In this document: in pieces, positions 19,231 to 27,820 of the stretch
Position numbering within the stretch: the stretch's first letter is position 1
Layout: the number at the start of each line of letters is the position of its first letter
Assembly (NCBI GenBank): GCA_012840015.1
Contig: DUMF01000029.1
Span: forward strand, 62,001 to 126,000
Length of the DNA: 64,000 nucleotides
Source of the DNA: Bacillota bacterium
Lineage (GTDB): Bacteria > Bacillota > Sulfobacillia > DUMF01
Reading direction: 5' to 3'
The notes under the pieces: model-generated
Seen by the model: only the letters and a program-made list of their open reading frames with translations
The model's database searches: none
Told to the model about the DNA's origin: nothing
Program-made: the position numbers and the translations under genes

Positions 19231-19688
19231 AGCTTGCCACTTCCTTCAAATAGGTTCGCCATAAAATGGATCAGTGCCAAGACGCCGCTGATGGGGAGCA
19301 CTGCATATACCGCACTCATGGGTATGTTCAAAGATGGTGAAGTCTGAGCACACTGCAGTTGCATCAGCCTGACTCCGTATATGCTTACCAAGAAGAAGAA
19401 CGCCAGGCAGAGCAAAGTCACGAGCTTTTGGAAGAAGGCCCTGGTTGCCGGGCGTAATAATGTGACCAGGGCCGTTACGGCCATGTGACTTCCGCGCTTG
19501 AAACCAATGGTTGCTCCTAGAAAGGTGATCCAGACCAACAGGTAACGTCCCAACTCTTCGGACCAGCCCAGAGCCGAGAAGTATAGCCTGCATATCACCT
19601 GCAGCGTGATAACTACCACCATCGCCGCCAAAGCCAGGAAACATACCCTTTCCGCCAGCTGGTTCAGCACATCGGAAACCTTCTTCAT
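19227..19688 (-). CDS. dctQ: TRAP transporter small permease (DctQ)
   Basis: The four-helix small membrane subunit of the TRAP system, required to couple DctM to the binding protein. The 153 residues contain hydrophobic segments at about 14-34, 45-65, 88-108 and 125-146, with the DctQ landmark YLLVWITFLGATIGFKRGSH after the second helix. ATG start follows AGGAGTGGGAGG. It is 12 bases downstream of dctP and overlaps dctM by four bases. Confidence 0.93.
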   Translation of the reverse strand: MKKVSDVLNQLAERVCFLALAAMVVVITLQVICRLYFSALGWSEELGRYLLVWITFLGATIGFKRGSHMAVTALVTLLRPATRAFFQKLVTLLCLAFFFLVSIYGVRLMQLQCAQTSPSLNIPMSAVYAVLPISGVLALIHFMANLFEGSGKL

Positions 19689-19700
19689 GGCCTCCCACTC

Positions 19701-20714
19701 CTACTTGGTGTTAATTATCGCCTCTATCAAGTCTTTGCCGAATTTGTCCTGGTATTTGTCGTAAATACTCTTCACTGCTTTGCGGAAGGCCTCGGTATCG
19801 GGTTTTTCCACTTTCATGCCGTTCTCGGTAATCGCTTTAAGCTGCGTTGCCTCGTTATCCGCGTCCCATTTCCTCTCGTACTCCGCTGCCTCCTGGGCTG
19901 AGGTTTCAATGATTTTCTGCTGCTCCGGAGTCAGCGAGTTGAATAGCTTGAGGCTCATCACGAATATCGCCGGCGAATAGGCGTGGGCAGTCAGAGACAT
20001 GTATTTTTGTGTTTCCCACAGCTTATAAGCGTAGATTACGTTGATCGGGTTCTCTTGCCCGTCAATCGTCTTTTGCTGTAGAGCTGTAATGACTTCTGTC
20101 CAGGACATGGGCACCGCGTTAGCGCCGAGCGCTTTGAATGTATCCTGGAACACGGGGTTCTGCATGACGCGGATCTTCAGCCCTTTGACGTCTTCGGGAG
20201 TCTTTATGGGGCGTTTGGAATTGGTCAGGTGCCGAAACCCACGCTCGGCAAAGGCCAGACCCTTTAGTCCAGATGGCTCGAGTTTCTTTAAAAGTGATTT
20301 CCCAATAGGCCCATCGAATACCTTATAGGCGTGCGGTGCGTCTCTGAACAGAAACGGCAGGTCGACTACCCCAAACTCCGGCACGAAATTTACGAAGGGG
20401 CCACTCGTTATTACGCCCATGTCGACGCTACCCATCTGCATCCCTTCGAGCATGGTCCGCTCATCGCCGAGCTCCCCGTTGGGATGCAGTTCGATCTTGA
20501 CAGTTCCATTTGACTTGGCTTCTACTAGTTCCTTGAATTTGACAGCTGCTACGTGAAAAGCGTCTTTTTCGTTCACAGTATGACCGAGTTTGATGGTAAC
20601 CGGTTTAGCGCTTTCCTTCGGCTTCTCCGGCGCGGGTGCGCCACTGCTGCATGACGCCAGTATAAGCGAGCTGAGAAGAAGGCCTACCACCAAGATTATC
20701 CCGAACCTCTTCAT
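19701..20714 (-). CDS. dctP: TRAP transporter substrate-binding lipoprotein (DctP)
   Basis: The extracytoplasmic solute receptor of the TRAP system. It starts with a lipoprotein signal peptide ending in the lipobox LASC (cysteine at about residue 21), then a Ser/Pro/Lys-rich linker. The DctP fold shows IKLGHTVNEKDAFHVAAVKF, the FLFRDAPHAYKV stretch and LKIRVMQNPVFQDTFKALGANAVPMSWTEV, where the arginine of KIRVM normally binds the substrate carboxylate. The ligand is therefore probably an organic acid. Its neighbours, a dehydratase upstream and the divergent aldolase, suggest a hydroxy or sugar acid. SD AGGGGG. Confidence 0.94.
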   Translation of the reverse strand: MKRFGIILVVGLLLSSLILASCSSGAPAPEKPKESAKPVTIKLGHTVNEKDAFHVAAVKFKELVEAKSNGTVKIELHPNGELGDERTMLEGMQMGSVDMGVITSGPFVNFVPEFGVVDLPFLFRDAPHAYKVFDGPIGKSLLKKLEPSGLKGLAFAERGFRHLTNSKRPIKTPEDVKGLKIRVMQNPVFQDTFKALGANAVPMSWTEVITALQQKTIDGQENPINVIYAYKLWETQKYMSLTAHAYSPAIFVMSLKLFNSLTPEQQKIIETSAQEAAEYERKWDADNEATQLKAITENGMKVEKPDTEAFRKAVKSIYDKYQDKFGKDLIEAIINTK

Positions 20715-20742
20715 ACCTGCTACCCCCTTTTGTTCTAAGTAC

Positions 20743-22443
20743 TTATGTCATAACGGCTCCTTTACTCGCAGAGCTCACGAGCCGAGCGTAACGGTGTAGG
20801 TAGTAGCCGTTTGTGGCTTTGATGGGCGGCTGTTTCCACGAAGCCAGCCTTCCTTGAAGTTCCGAGTCGCTTATCTTTAGCTCGAGCCTTCGAGCCGGTA
20901 TGTCTATACTGATCATGTCCCCGTCGCGAACGGCACAGATGGGCCCGCCTTCCATCGCTTCGGGGGATACGTGGCCTATCGATGCGCCCCTGGTACCGCC
21001 GGAGAACCGTCCGTCGGTAATAAGGGCGACTTTATCGTCCAGGCCCATCCCTGCCAGGGCGGCAGTGGGACTCAACATCTCCCGCATACCGGGCCCACCT
21101 TTGGGACCTTCGTACCGGATGAGCACCACGTCCCCGGGACGGATCTGGCCTCCCGTAATGGCGCGGAAAGCCTCATCTTCAGAATCGAAAACGCGAGCCG
21201 GTCCCTCATGGCGCATCATCGAGGGAGCTACGGCGGACTGCTTGACCACTGCTCCATCTGGAGCCAAATTGCCCCTGAGTACCGCGATACCGCCTTCTTT
21301 TAGGTACGGATCCTCAACTGGGCGAATCACGTCGCTATCCAGGACTCGGCCTTCCTCCGCGATTTCTCCGATACTCTTTTCCCCGACGGTAAGGGCATCG
21401 AGATGTAGCACTCCCAACTGTGCTAGCCTGTTCAGAACGGCGGGAATCCCGCCCGCCTTATGGAGGTCCTCGAGGTGATGCTTGCCTGCCGGGCTAAGCT
21501 TACAGAGGTTAGGGACTTGTCGGGAGACCCTGTCAAAGGTGTCGAGGGAGAGGGGTATGCGTGCTTCATGTGCTATCGCCATGAGGTGAAGCACGGTATT
21601 CGTAGAACCCCCTATGGCCATGTCCACCGCGATGGCATTTTCGAAAGCGTCAAGCGTGAGGATATCCCTGGGCCTGACGTTCTTCCGCCACATTTTAACT
21701 GCCTGATGCCCTGCAAGGTTGGCTAACTGGAGCCGACGCCCTGTGACAGCAGGTACCGTCCCGTTACCAGGCAAGGCCAGGCCTAGCACTTCCGCGATAC
21801 AGTTCATTGAGTTCGCGGTAAAGAGCCCCGCGCAAGAGCCACATCCCGGGCACGCGTCGAGTTCGAGCCTTTCTAGTTCCTCCAGAGAGATTTTGCCCGC
21901 CGCATATGCCCCAACTCCTTCAAACGGTCCGGAGATCAGGTCGGTTACTTTGCCTTTATGCCAACCAGCGAGCATGGGGCCGCCGCTCACATATACTGCT
22001 GGGACGTTGAGTCTGGCAGCAGCCATTAGCATCGCGGGGACGATCTTGTCGCAGTTGCCGATCAGCACCATCCCATCGAAGCCGTGAGCGATCATCATGG
22101 CTTCGATGGAATCGCATATGAGTTCCCGCGAGGCGAGGGGATATTTCATCCCCGTATGGTTCATCGCAATTCCGTCGCAAATCCCGATCACCGGAAACTC
22201 AACCGGAGTCCCGCCTTCTTCCAAAATACCTCGTTTTACGCTGTAGGCGATGAAATCCAGGTGATAGTGACCGGGGATTATCTCATTGTGCGCATTAACC
22301 ACGGCAATCAGCGGCTTTTTCAATTCCTCCGGGGTGTATCCCATAGCGTAAAATAAAGACCTGTGTGGTGCCCTTTCCGGCCCCGCCTTAACGCAATTGC
22401 TGTACAAAGCTGACCTCTCCTTTCGCCGGAAGGTTGTAGCCAT
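20743..22443 (-). CDS. ilvD: Dihydroxy-acid dehydratase / IlvD-Edd family dehydratase
   Basis: An Fe-S hydro-lyase of the IlvD/Edd family. The 566 residues carry [23 protein letters not shown], the cluster cysteines in [21 protein letters not shown] and [18 protein letters not shown], and the C-terminal [19 protein letters not shown]. The match is closest to dihydroxy-acid dehydratase of branched-chain amino acid synthesis. No other ilv or leu gene is here, and it sits between an AraC regulator and a TRAP operon. A role in dehydrating an imported sugar or hydroxy acid is a real alternative. Confidence 0.88.
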   Translation of the reverse strand: MATTFRRKERSALYSNCVKAGPERAPHRSLFYAMGYTPEELKKPLIAVVNAHNEIIPGHYHLDFIAYSVKRGILEEGGTPVEFPVIGICDGIAMNHTGMKYPLASRELICDSIEAMMIAHGFDGMVLIGNCDKIVPAMLMAAARLNVPAVYVSGGPMLAGWHKGKVTDLISGPFEGVGAYAAGKISLEELERLELDACPGCGSCAGLFTANSMNCIAEVLGLALPGNGTVPAVTGRRLQLANLAGHQAVKMWRKNVRPRDILTLDAFENAIAVDMAIGGSTNTVLHLMAIAHEARIPLSLDTFDRVSRQVPNLCKLSPAGKHHLEDLHKAGGIPAVLNRLAQLGVLHLDALTVGEKSIGEIAEEGRVLDSDVIRPVEDPYLKEGGIAVLRGNLAPDGAVVKQSAVAPSMMRHEGPARVFDSEDEAFRAITGGQIRPGDVVLIRYEGPKGGPGMREMLSPTAALAGMGLDDKVALITDGRFSGGTRGASIGHVSPEAMEGGPICAVRDGDMISIDIPARRLELKISDSELQGRLASWKQPPIKATNGYYLHRYARLVSSASKGAVMT

Positions 22444-22492
22444 AATTCTGTTCGAAAGCCTTTTTACCTGCTAAGAATTTGGAGGAAATGTA

Positions 22493-23728
22493 TCACTTTT
22501 TTGATAAGAGGGACTGCCTGAACTGCGAAGGGGTCTTACCTTCTATCGTGGAGAAGACTCGGCCGAAGTAGGCGGTGCTTTGAAATCCAAGCTGGCTCGC
22601 TATCTCTTTTATAGTCATATCGGTGGACGCGAGGAGGGCCTTGGCTTTGAATATTTTGAGGAGATTACAGTATTTGACGAAGGAGACACCCATTTCTCGA
22701 GAAAACAAGCGCGAGAAATGAGACGCGCTCATGCCCACCATGCGTGCCGCGTCGGACAAAGTGAGTTTCCGGTTGCTGTTGGAATGGAGCGCCGATACTA
22801 CCCTAGCCACCGCGCTGTTTCTAATGGTACGGCGGTCTGTGATGGCGGTGCGCTCGGTAGCGGAATCGTTGTGAACCTTCGGAGAAAAGGAAAGTATTTG
22901 CTCGGCGACGGCCAATTCCAGTTCTCTCTGAGACGCTACCGCTTCGATGAGGCGGGCGATCGTCTTTATGCTTTCCATGACCGTGTATAGCCTGCTGCGT
23001 GGGACGACTCGCTTCCCCCTCAAATTTATGGGCCCCGCGACAACGGTAAAACGCGTCTTGCCAGGATTGACCATCTTGGAAAGAGGCACCATCACGAAGT
23101 AGCTGCTAGGGCAACATTGGACCAGACGCTCTTGGTCGCACCACAGGTGCGTGCTCCATGGCCTGTTGCCTTTCACAAGTAGGCAAGAGGCGCATTCCGG
23201 CGGAAGGTTTACCGACTCAGCATATATTTCTCCGGCTGAATCGACGAGCAAGATGCCCAGGTCCAATAAAGAGCCCAGCTTTGATAGGCTTTCCGCCAGC
23301 ATAGGTGTTTGAAGTACTGCCTTCAAGAAAAGGGCATCGGTACGAAAGTAAGAAGGAGATATGGCGTTTACATCCAGCGGAGCCGGGGCATAAACTATCA
23401 GCATTTCCAAGGCTGATTCCCTTGAGGCGATGAGTTCGTGAGTGCCATAGGCGGGGAGGTGTATGAGCTTCCCCGGCGCCAACTCTGTGCGGATGCCGTC
23501 GAATATCGAAATACCGTGGCCGGACAGGACGTAAACGCACTGCTCGTCCGAGGAATGACTGTGGGGCGGCTGACGGGCTCCTGGATCAAATCGAACCAGG
23601 GCTGCACTGAGCCTGTCGCGGGTCGGGTCAGAAGGTTCCCACAGCCATGTGTAACTTCCCCACTCAGTTTGCTGGTACTTGTCCACGCGCGACACTCCAG
23701 TTCCACAGGTTTGGCCTGGTACGCTCAA
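22493..23728 (-). CDS. AraC-family regulator with N-terminal cupin
   Basis: A 411-residue transcription factor in three parts. Residues about 30-115 form a cupin (PGARQPPHSHSSDEQCVYVLSGHG). A middle part (about 130-275) is cysteine-rich (ECASCLLVKG, HLWCDQERLVQCCPSS) and may be a sensory domain related to PocR, though I cannot confirm this. The C-terminal AraC double helix-turn-helix is clear (KLTLSDAARMVGMSASHFSRLF and IKEIASQLGFQSTAYFGRVF). The TTG at 23728 overlaps a TATAAT. GTG at 23695 or 23686 with GGAG nearby are plausible later starts. It probably controls the flanking catabolic genes in both directions. Confidence 0.88.
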   Translation of the reverse strand: MSVPGQTCGTGVSRVDKYQQTEWGSYTWLWEPSDPTRDRLSAALVRFDPGARQPPHSHSSDEQCVYVLSGHGISIFDGIRTELAPGKLIHLPAYGTHELIASRESALEMLIVYAPAPLDVNAISPSYFRTDALFLKAVLQTPMLAESLSKLGSLLDLGILLVDSAGEIYAESVNLPPECASCLLVKGNRPWSTHLWCDQERLVQCCPSSYFVMVPLSKMVNPGKTRFTVVAGPINLRGKRVVPRSRLYTVMESIKTIARLIEAVASQRELELAVAEQILSFSPKVHNDSATERTAITDRRTIRNSAVARVVSALHSNSNRKLTLSDAARMVGMSASHFSRLFSREMGVSFVKYCNLLKIFKAKALLASTDMTIKEIASQLGFQSTAYFGRVFSTIEGKTPSQFRQSLLSKK

Positions 23729-23742
23729 TTATATAACGTGCA

Positions 23743-23765
23743 CCTCCCCCTCTGGGAGTGGGAGG
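23743..23765. promoter_or_regulatory. Quasi-palindrome between regulator and aldolase genes
   Basis: CCTCCC-C-CTC-TGG-GAG-T-GGGAGG is a 23-base inverted repeat with one mismatched pair, in the 112-base divergent gap. It lies just upstream of the regulator start and about 75 bases before the aldolase start. It could be an operator for the AraC-type regulator or an RNA hairpin. AraC proteins more often bind direct repeats, so the assignment is tentative. Confidence 0.35.
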
Positions 23766-23840
23766 AATCCGAACTCACACATAGAAAGAAGAGAAGAGCG
23801 GTATTGATTAGACGACAGTATATGGGGGAGGAATCTACCT

Positions 23841-24755
23841 GTGGCCGAGGTTTCGAAACTGGAGGGGATTTTCGCTCCTATAGCGATACCGTTCGAAAAC
23901 CAGGAGCTATCGATCCCTAGACTCAAGGAGAATCTGGACAGATGGAACAGGTCAAGACTCCGCGGGCTGGTTGTGCTGGGCTCCAATGGGGAATTCCCGT
24001 TGCTGGACAGAGCAGAAAAACGGTCGGTCCTGGAGTGCGTCAGGGAGAATGCTAGTCCCGATAAAGTGCTTATTGCTGGCACGGGCGACGAGTCTACTCG
24101 GGAGACGATTCGTCTGTGCAAGGAAGCAGCGGAAATAGGCTATGACGCTTGTCTAGTGGTGAACCCCAGCTATTACAAGGGAAGCATGACCGACGCAGCA
24201 CTGAAAGCCTTCTATGACGAAGTAGCGGACCACTCTCCGATTCCAGTACTGGCATACAATGTCCCTCGGAACACGGGTATCAATATGTCGTCCCAACTGA
24301 TGATACGGATCTCCGAGCACCCGAATGTGATAGGCGTGAAGGACTCTTCTGGTAATATCGTGCAAATCAGCGAGATACTGGCTGAAGCGAAGCCTGGTTT
24401 TCGAGTTTTCGCCGGCTCGGGCAGTTTTTTGCTGCCATCGCTCTGCATGGGTGCTGTGGGCGCGACAGCGGCTGTCGCGAACGTGTTCCCAGACGAGTGT
24501 GACGAGATTGTGAACGCATTCAAGAAAGGGGATTTACACACTGCCCGACAACTTCAGCTTGCGATTCTAGACGTGAACGCTGCCGTTACTACGCGTTGGG
24601 GGGTCGCGGGGCTGAAGGCGGCCATGGATATAGAGGGTTACTTCGGGGGCCTGCCCCGTAGACCTATTCTGCCGCTCACGGAGGCTCAAGTGGTTGAACT
24701 GAAGGGAGTTGTCAAGCAGTTCAAGCTGAGAGTCCAACAAATAAGGGGGGCTTAG
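23841..24755 (+). CDS. DapA/HOGA-type aldolase, probably 4-hydroxy-2-oxoglutarate aldolase
   Basis: A pyruvate-dependent class I aldolase of the dihydrodipicolinate synthase superfamily. The Schiff-base lysine is in VIGVKDSSGN (about 167) and the catalytic tyrosine in AYNVPRNTG (about 140). DapA has GTTGE, but here the loop reads GSNGEFP. The stretch NAAVTTRWGVAGLKAAMD followed by GYFGG also recalls mammalian HOGA1, which splits 4-hydroxy-2-oxoglutarate into pyruvate and glyoxylate. A 2-keto-3-deoxy sugar acid aldolase is the alternative. GTG start with GGGGGAGG. It is the first gene of a run that continues with a glyoxylate-type aminotransferase. Confidence 0.82.
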   Translation: MAEVSKLEGIFAPIAIPFENQELSIPRLKENLDRWNRSRLRGLVVLGSNGEFPLLDRAEKRSVLECVRENASPDKVLIAGTGDESTRETIRLCKEAAEIGYDACLVVNPSYYKGSMTDAALKAFYDEVADHSPIPVLAYNVPRNTGINMSSQLMIRISEHPNVIGVKDSSGNIVQISEILAEAKPGFRVFAGSGSFLLPSLCMGAVGATAAVANVFPDECDEIVNAFKKGDLHTARQLQLAILDVNAAVTTRWGVAGLKAAMDIEGYFGGLPRRPILPLTEAQVVELKGVVKQFKLRVQQIRGA

Positions 24756-24757
24756 TC

Positions 24758-25924
24758 GTGAAAGAAGTTCCTGAACTGATGCTGATGGGCCCGGGGCCCA
24801 GTACGGTTCCAAGTAGAGTACTAAGAGCTATGAGCAAGCCCACGTTGGGGCACCTTGATCCCAGATTCATCGAGATCATGGGCGAGACGATGGACTTACT
24901 CAGATATGTTTTTCAAACTAAGAACGAGGTTACCCTTCCTATGTCTGGTACGGGCAGCGCTGGTATGGAAACGGTGCTGGTCAATCTGCTGGAACCAGGC
25001 GATAAAGCTATAATATGCATTTGCGGTGCCTTTGGGTTGAGAATGGCAGACATCGCTGAGCGGTGCGGGGCCCGGGTGGTCAAGGTAGAGTCCCCGTGGG
25101 GTTACCCCATATACCCGGATGATGTGCAAAAGGCTCTCGCGAAGAACCCGGACGCCAGGCTCCTGGCCATAGTGCATGCTGAGACTTCAACTGGGGTACT
25201 TCAGCCGCTTCAAGAGATATCGAGGCTCTGCAAGAAATATGGAGTTCTCCTCGTGGTTGACACAGTTACTTCTCTCGGTGGGGTAGAGTTCAGGTGCGAT
25301 GAATGGGGGGTAGACGCAGCGTACTCTGGAACTCAAAAATGCTTGAATTGCCCACCCGGGCTCAGCCCTGTAACTTTCAGTCCGGCAGCCCTGGAGAGGC
25401 TGGAAAAGAGGAAATCCAAAGTATCCAGCTGGTACCTGGATATGACCATGATACGCCGTTACTGGGGACAAGAAAGGTTTTACCATCATACTGCGCCGGT
25501 GAACATGATCTATGCCTTGAACGAGGCTCTCCAGATAGTCAAGGAAGAGGGCCTGGAGAACAGATGGGCAAGGCACAGGCAGAGCCAGAAAGCATTCATA
25601 GCAGGTATTAAGGCTATGGGTTTGGATATGCTCGTGGACGAACCTTACCGCTTACCGAGTCTGAACACGGTGAAGATTCCAGATGGAATCGACGACGCCA
25701 AGGTCAGGGGCGCTTTGCTGAAGGAATATAATATCGAAATAGGGGGCGGCCTTGGAGAACTGAAGGGGAAGGTCTGGCGGATAGGCCTCATGGGGAACAA
25801 TGCCAGGAAACGGAACGTGATATGGCTGTTATCCGCTTTGGAGGACGTTCTCTCGAGATTGGGGTACAATCTCGAAAGAGGATCGGGGGTAAAGGCAGCC
25901 TCACTCATTTATGAAGGGACGTAA
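24758..25924 (+). CDS. Class V aminotransferase (alanine-glyoxylate / serine-pyruvate type)
   Basis: A PLP enzyme that would transfer an amino group to glyoxylate or a similar oxoacid, giving glycine. The opening MLMGPGPSTVPSRVLRAM is the family signature. The cofactor region has GTGSAGMETV, VVDTVTSLGG and the PLP lysine in SGTQKCL (about residue 193). Length 388 is standard. GTG start directly after the aldolase stop with GGGGGG in front, so the two are almost certainly co-expressed. The pairing fits disposal of glyoxylate made by the aldolase. Phosphoserine or purine-linked aminotransferase roles cannot be excluded. Confidence 0.87.
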   Translation: MKEVPELMLMGPGPSTVPSRVLRAMSKPTLGHLDPRFIEIMGETMDLLRYVFQTKNEVTLPMSGTGSAGMETVLVNLLEPGDKAIICICGAFGLRMADIAERCGARVVKVESPWGYPIYPDDVQKALAKNPDARLLAIVHAETSTGVLQPLQEISRLCKKYGVLLVVDTVTSLGGVEFRCDEWGVDAAYSGTQKCLNCPPGLSPVTFSPAALERLEKRKSKVSSWYLDMTMIRRYWGQERFYHHTAPVNMIYALNEALQIVKEEGLENRWARHRQSQKAFIAGIKAMGLDMLVDEPYRLPSLNTVKIPDGIDDAKVRGALLKEYNIEIGGGLGELKGKVWRIGLMGNNARKRNVIWLLSALEDVLSRLGYNLERGSGVKAASLIYEGT

Positions 25925-25932
25925 CCATTTGA

Positions 25933-26703
25933 ATGCCTTTGAGGATCGGCGTGTTCGATTCTGGTTCCGGTGGATTGACTGTCGTTAGGCAGATACGTAG
26001 ATTGCTTCCGAGCGCTGGCATTATTTACCTGGCAGATACGGCGAATCTACCCTATGGGGAGAAAAGTGCGGAGACAATAAAGCGTTTAGCGGTAAATAAC
26101 GTTAGATTTCTCCTGTCGCATGGAGCTGGGGTAATCGTGGTGGCCTGCAATACTTCCAGCTCTCAAGCAATGAGTGAGATGGAGGAGGTTTCGACCGTAC
26201 CGGTGCTGAGCGTGGTCCGGGCAGGTGCCAGGTTGGCTGTGAGCGACCGGGCTCCTCGGAAGATTGCTCTGGTGGCCACACAAGGGACCATAAGAAGTGG
26301 CGCCTACCAGCGCGAGATAAGACGCCTGGCACCTCAGTGCACGGTAGAAGGCGTAGCATGCCCTCAGCTCGTGCCCTTGATCGAATCCAATGCGGGAGAT
26401 GAGGAGATCGAGCCGTGGGTGCGTTATTACCTTTCACAGATTAGCCCGGGCTACGAGAGGCTGCTCCTGGGCTGTACTCACTATCCACTGATAGCAGATT
26501 TATTCAAGCGTAACCTGCCGTCCGACATTCCAGTTATAGATCCCGCGGAAGAACTGGCCCAGGAACTCGCTGCGTTACCAGCGTGCTGGGAAGAGGGGGA
26601 CGTAGACTTTTACGCAACTGGTGAGATGCAGGTACTAAAGCAGAAGGCACGGGAAACCCTCGGTTTGAAGAAGGTGAGCGTGAAAAGGGCGGTGACGGAG
26701 TGA
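25933..26703 (+). CDS. murI: Glutamate racemase
   Basis: Makes D-glutamate for peptidoglycan through a two-base cysteine mechanism. Visible are the N-terminal FDSGSGGLTVVRQI, the first catalytic cysteine in VVACNTSS, the second in LGCTHYPL, and YLADTANLPYG. The 256 residues are normal. It starts eight bases after the aminotransferase stop with only a weak GGGACG upstream, and its 3' end overlaps the ruvC GTG (GTGA). It links the catabolic pair and the ruv operon by position only. Confidence 0.95.
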   Translation: MPLRIGVFDSGSGGLTVVRQIRRLLPSAGIIYLADTANLPYGEKSAETIKRLAVNNVRFLLSHGAGVIVVACNTSSSQAMSEMEEVSTVPVLSVVRAGARLAVSDRAPRKIALVATQGTIRSGAYQREIRRLAPQCTVEGVACPQLVPLIESNAGDEEIEPWVRYYLSQISPGYERLLLGCTHYPLIADLFKRNLPSDIPVIDPAEELAQELAALPACWEEGDVDFYATGEMQVLKQKARETLGLKKVSVKRAVTE

Positions 26704-27200
26704 GCCTTCGGGTGGTGGTAGGCGTCGACCCGGGAGTAGCGAGGACCGGATACGGTGTAGTGGAGGCTGATGGGCAGCGCTGCTCAATGCTGGAATGCGG
26801 CTGCATTGAAACCCCTAGCGACATGGAGACGGGGGAAAGGCTTGAGATAATATGGGAGAGCCTGGGCGAGCTGTTTAGGAAACACACGATCCACGTGGTC
26901 GCCCTGGAGCGTCTATTCTTCACGAAGAACGTGACATCAGCTATCAGCGTAGCGCAGGCGCGGGGAGTCATCCTCCTCAGGGCGGCTCGCAGCAAGATAC
27001 CTGTAAAGGAATTCGGCCCACGCCAAGTCAAGCAAGTGATAACTGGTTACGGTGCTGCGGACAAGCTGCAAATGCAGAGGACAGTTGCCATGCTGCTCGG
27101 ATTGAAGAGGCTACCAGAGCCAGACGACAGCGCGGATGCTTTGGCTTTGGCTCTGGCCGGTGCTATCTGCTCCTCACATTCTCCGGAGGTGATCCGGTGA
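26700..27200 (+). CDS. ruvC: Holliday junction resolvase RuvC
   Basis: An endodeoxyribonuclease that cuts Holliday junctions. The acidic catalytic residues are in VGVDPGVARTGYG, ALERLFF and DDSADALALAL, and the length (166) is typical. GTG start overlaps the murI stop by four bases, and its own stop overlaps the ruvA start in the same way, so ruvC-ruvA translation is coupled. Confidence 0.96.
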   Translation: MSLRVVVGVDPGVARTGYGVVEADGQRCSMLECGCIETPSDMETGERLEIIWESLGELFRKHTIHVVALERLFFTKNVTSAISVAQARGVILLRAARSKIPVKEFGPRQVKQVITGYGAADKLQMQRTVAMLLGLKRLPEPDDSADALALALAGAICSSHSPEVIR

Positions 27201-27820
27201 TTCACTTCGTGCGCGGGTTGTTGACAGAAGTAGGCACGGGGTGGGTCGTGGTTGACCTGGGGGGGATCGGACTCAAATTGGCGGTACCCGCCTCTACCAC
27301 CGAAAAGCTTCCAGAAATAGGGAAAACGGTTCTGCTGCTGACCGAGCTCCAGGTGAAGCAGGATGGCATTTCCCTTTATGGGTTTCTCACAGAAGACGAA
27401 CTCAACCTGTTCCACTCACTCACGTCAGTCAACGGAGTGGGGCCAAGAGTTGCTCTCGGCATAATGTCCGGTGCACCCGCGCGAGAAATCATTTCGATGA
27501 TATGTTCTGGCGACGCGAACTCGCTTCAGCGTCTGCCAGGGGTGGGGAAGAAAATTGCGGAAAGGCTTGTGGTTGAGTTGCGAGAGAAGCTACGGGATAA
27601 AGCGGTTCCAGCTGGACCTGCCCGGACAGACCATGCTGAACTAATTGAGGGACTTATGGCCTTGGGTTACAATCGTGAGGAAGCCAGCCGAGCTCTGGAA
27701 GGTGCCCTCAAGGCCTTACCGAAAGGCGCCAAGGAGAACGCAGACGAGCTTATGGCGAGTGCCTTGAGGCTTTTGGGGCGGCAGGAGGTTTGTCCATTTG
27801 GAAGAGAGACAAGCAAGTAG
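27197..27820 (+). CDS. ruvA: Holliday junction branch migration protein RuvA
   Basis: The tetrameric junction-binding partner of RuvB. The N-terminal OB fold ([21 protein letters not shown]) is followed by two helix-hairpin-helix motifs ([13 protein letters not shown] and [19 protein letters not shown]) and a C-terminal domain that contacts RuvB ([15 protein letters not shown]). It has 207 residues and a GTG start. The C-terminus overlaps the ruvB start by 23 bases. Confidence 0.96.
   Translation: MIHFVRGLLTEVGTGWVVVDLGGIGLKLAVPASTTEKLPEIGKTVLLLTELQVKQDGISLYGFLTEDELNLFHSLTSVNGVGPRVALGIMSGAPAREIISMICSGDANSLQRLPGVGKKIAERLVVELREKLRDKAVPAGPARTDHAELIEGLMALGYNREEASRALEGALKALPKGAKENADELMASALRLLGRQEVCPFGRETSK

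Noticed and set aside
22862-23340. Firm PocR-domain assignment in the AraC regulator
   Set aside because: Cysteines are present, but the spacing and surrounding motifs do not match clearly enough to name the domain.
24758-25924. Calling the aminotransferase a phosphoserine aminotransferase (SerC)
   Set aside because: The GPGPSTVP opening and the partner aldolase fit alanine-glyoxylate/serine-pyruvate enzymes better; no serA is adjacent.
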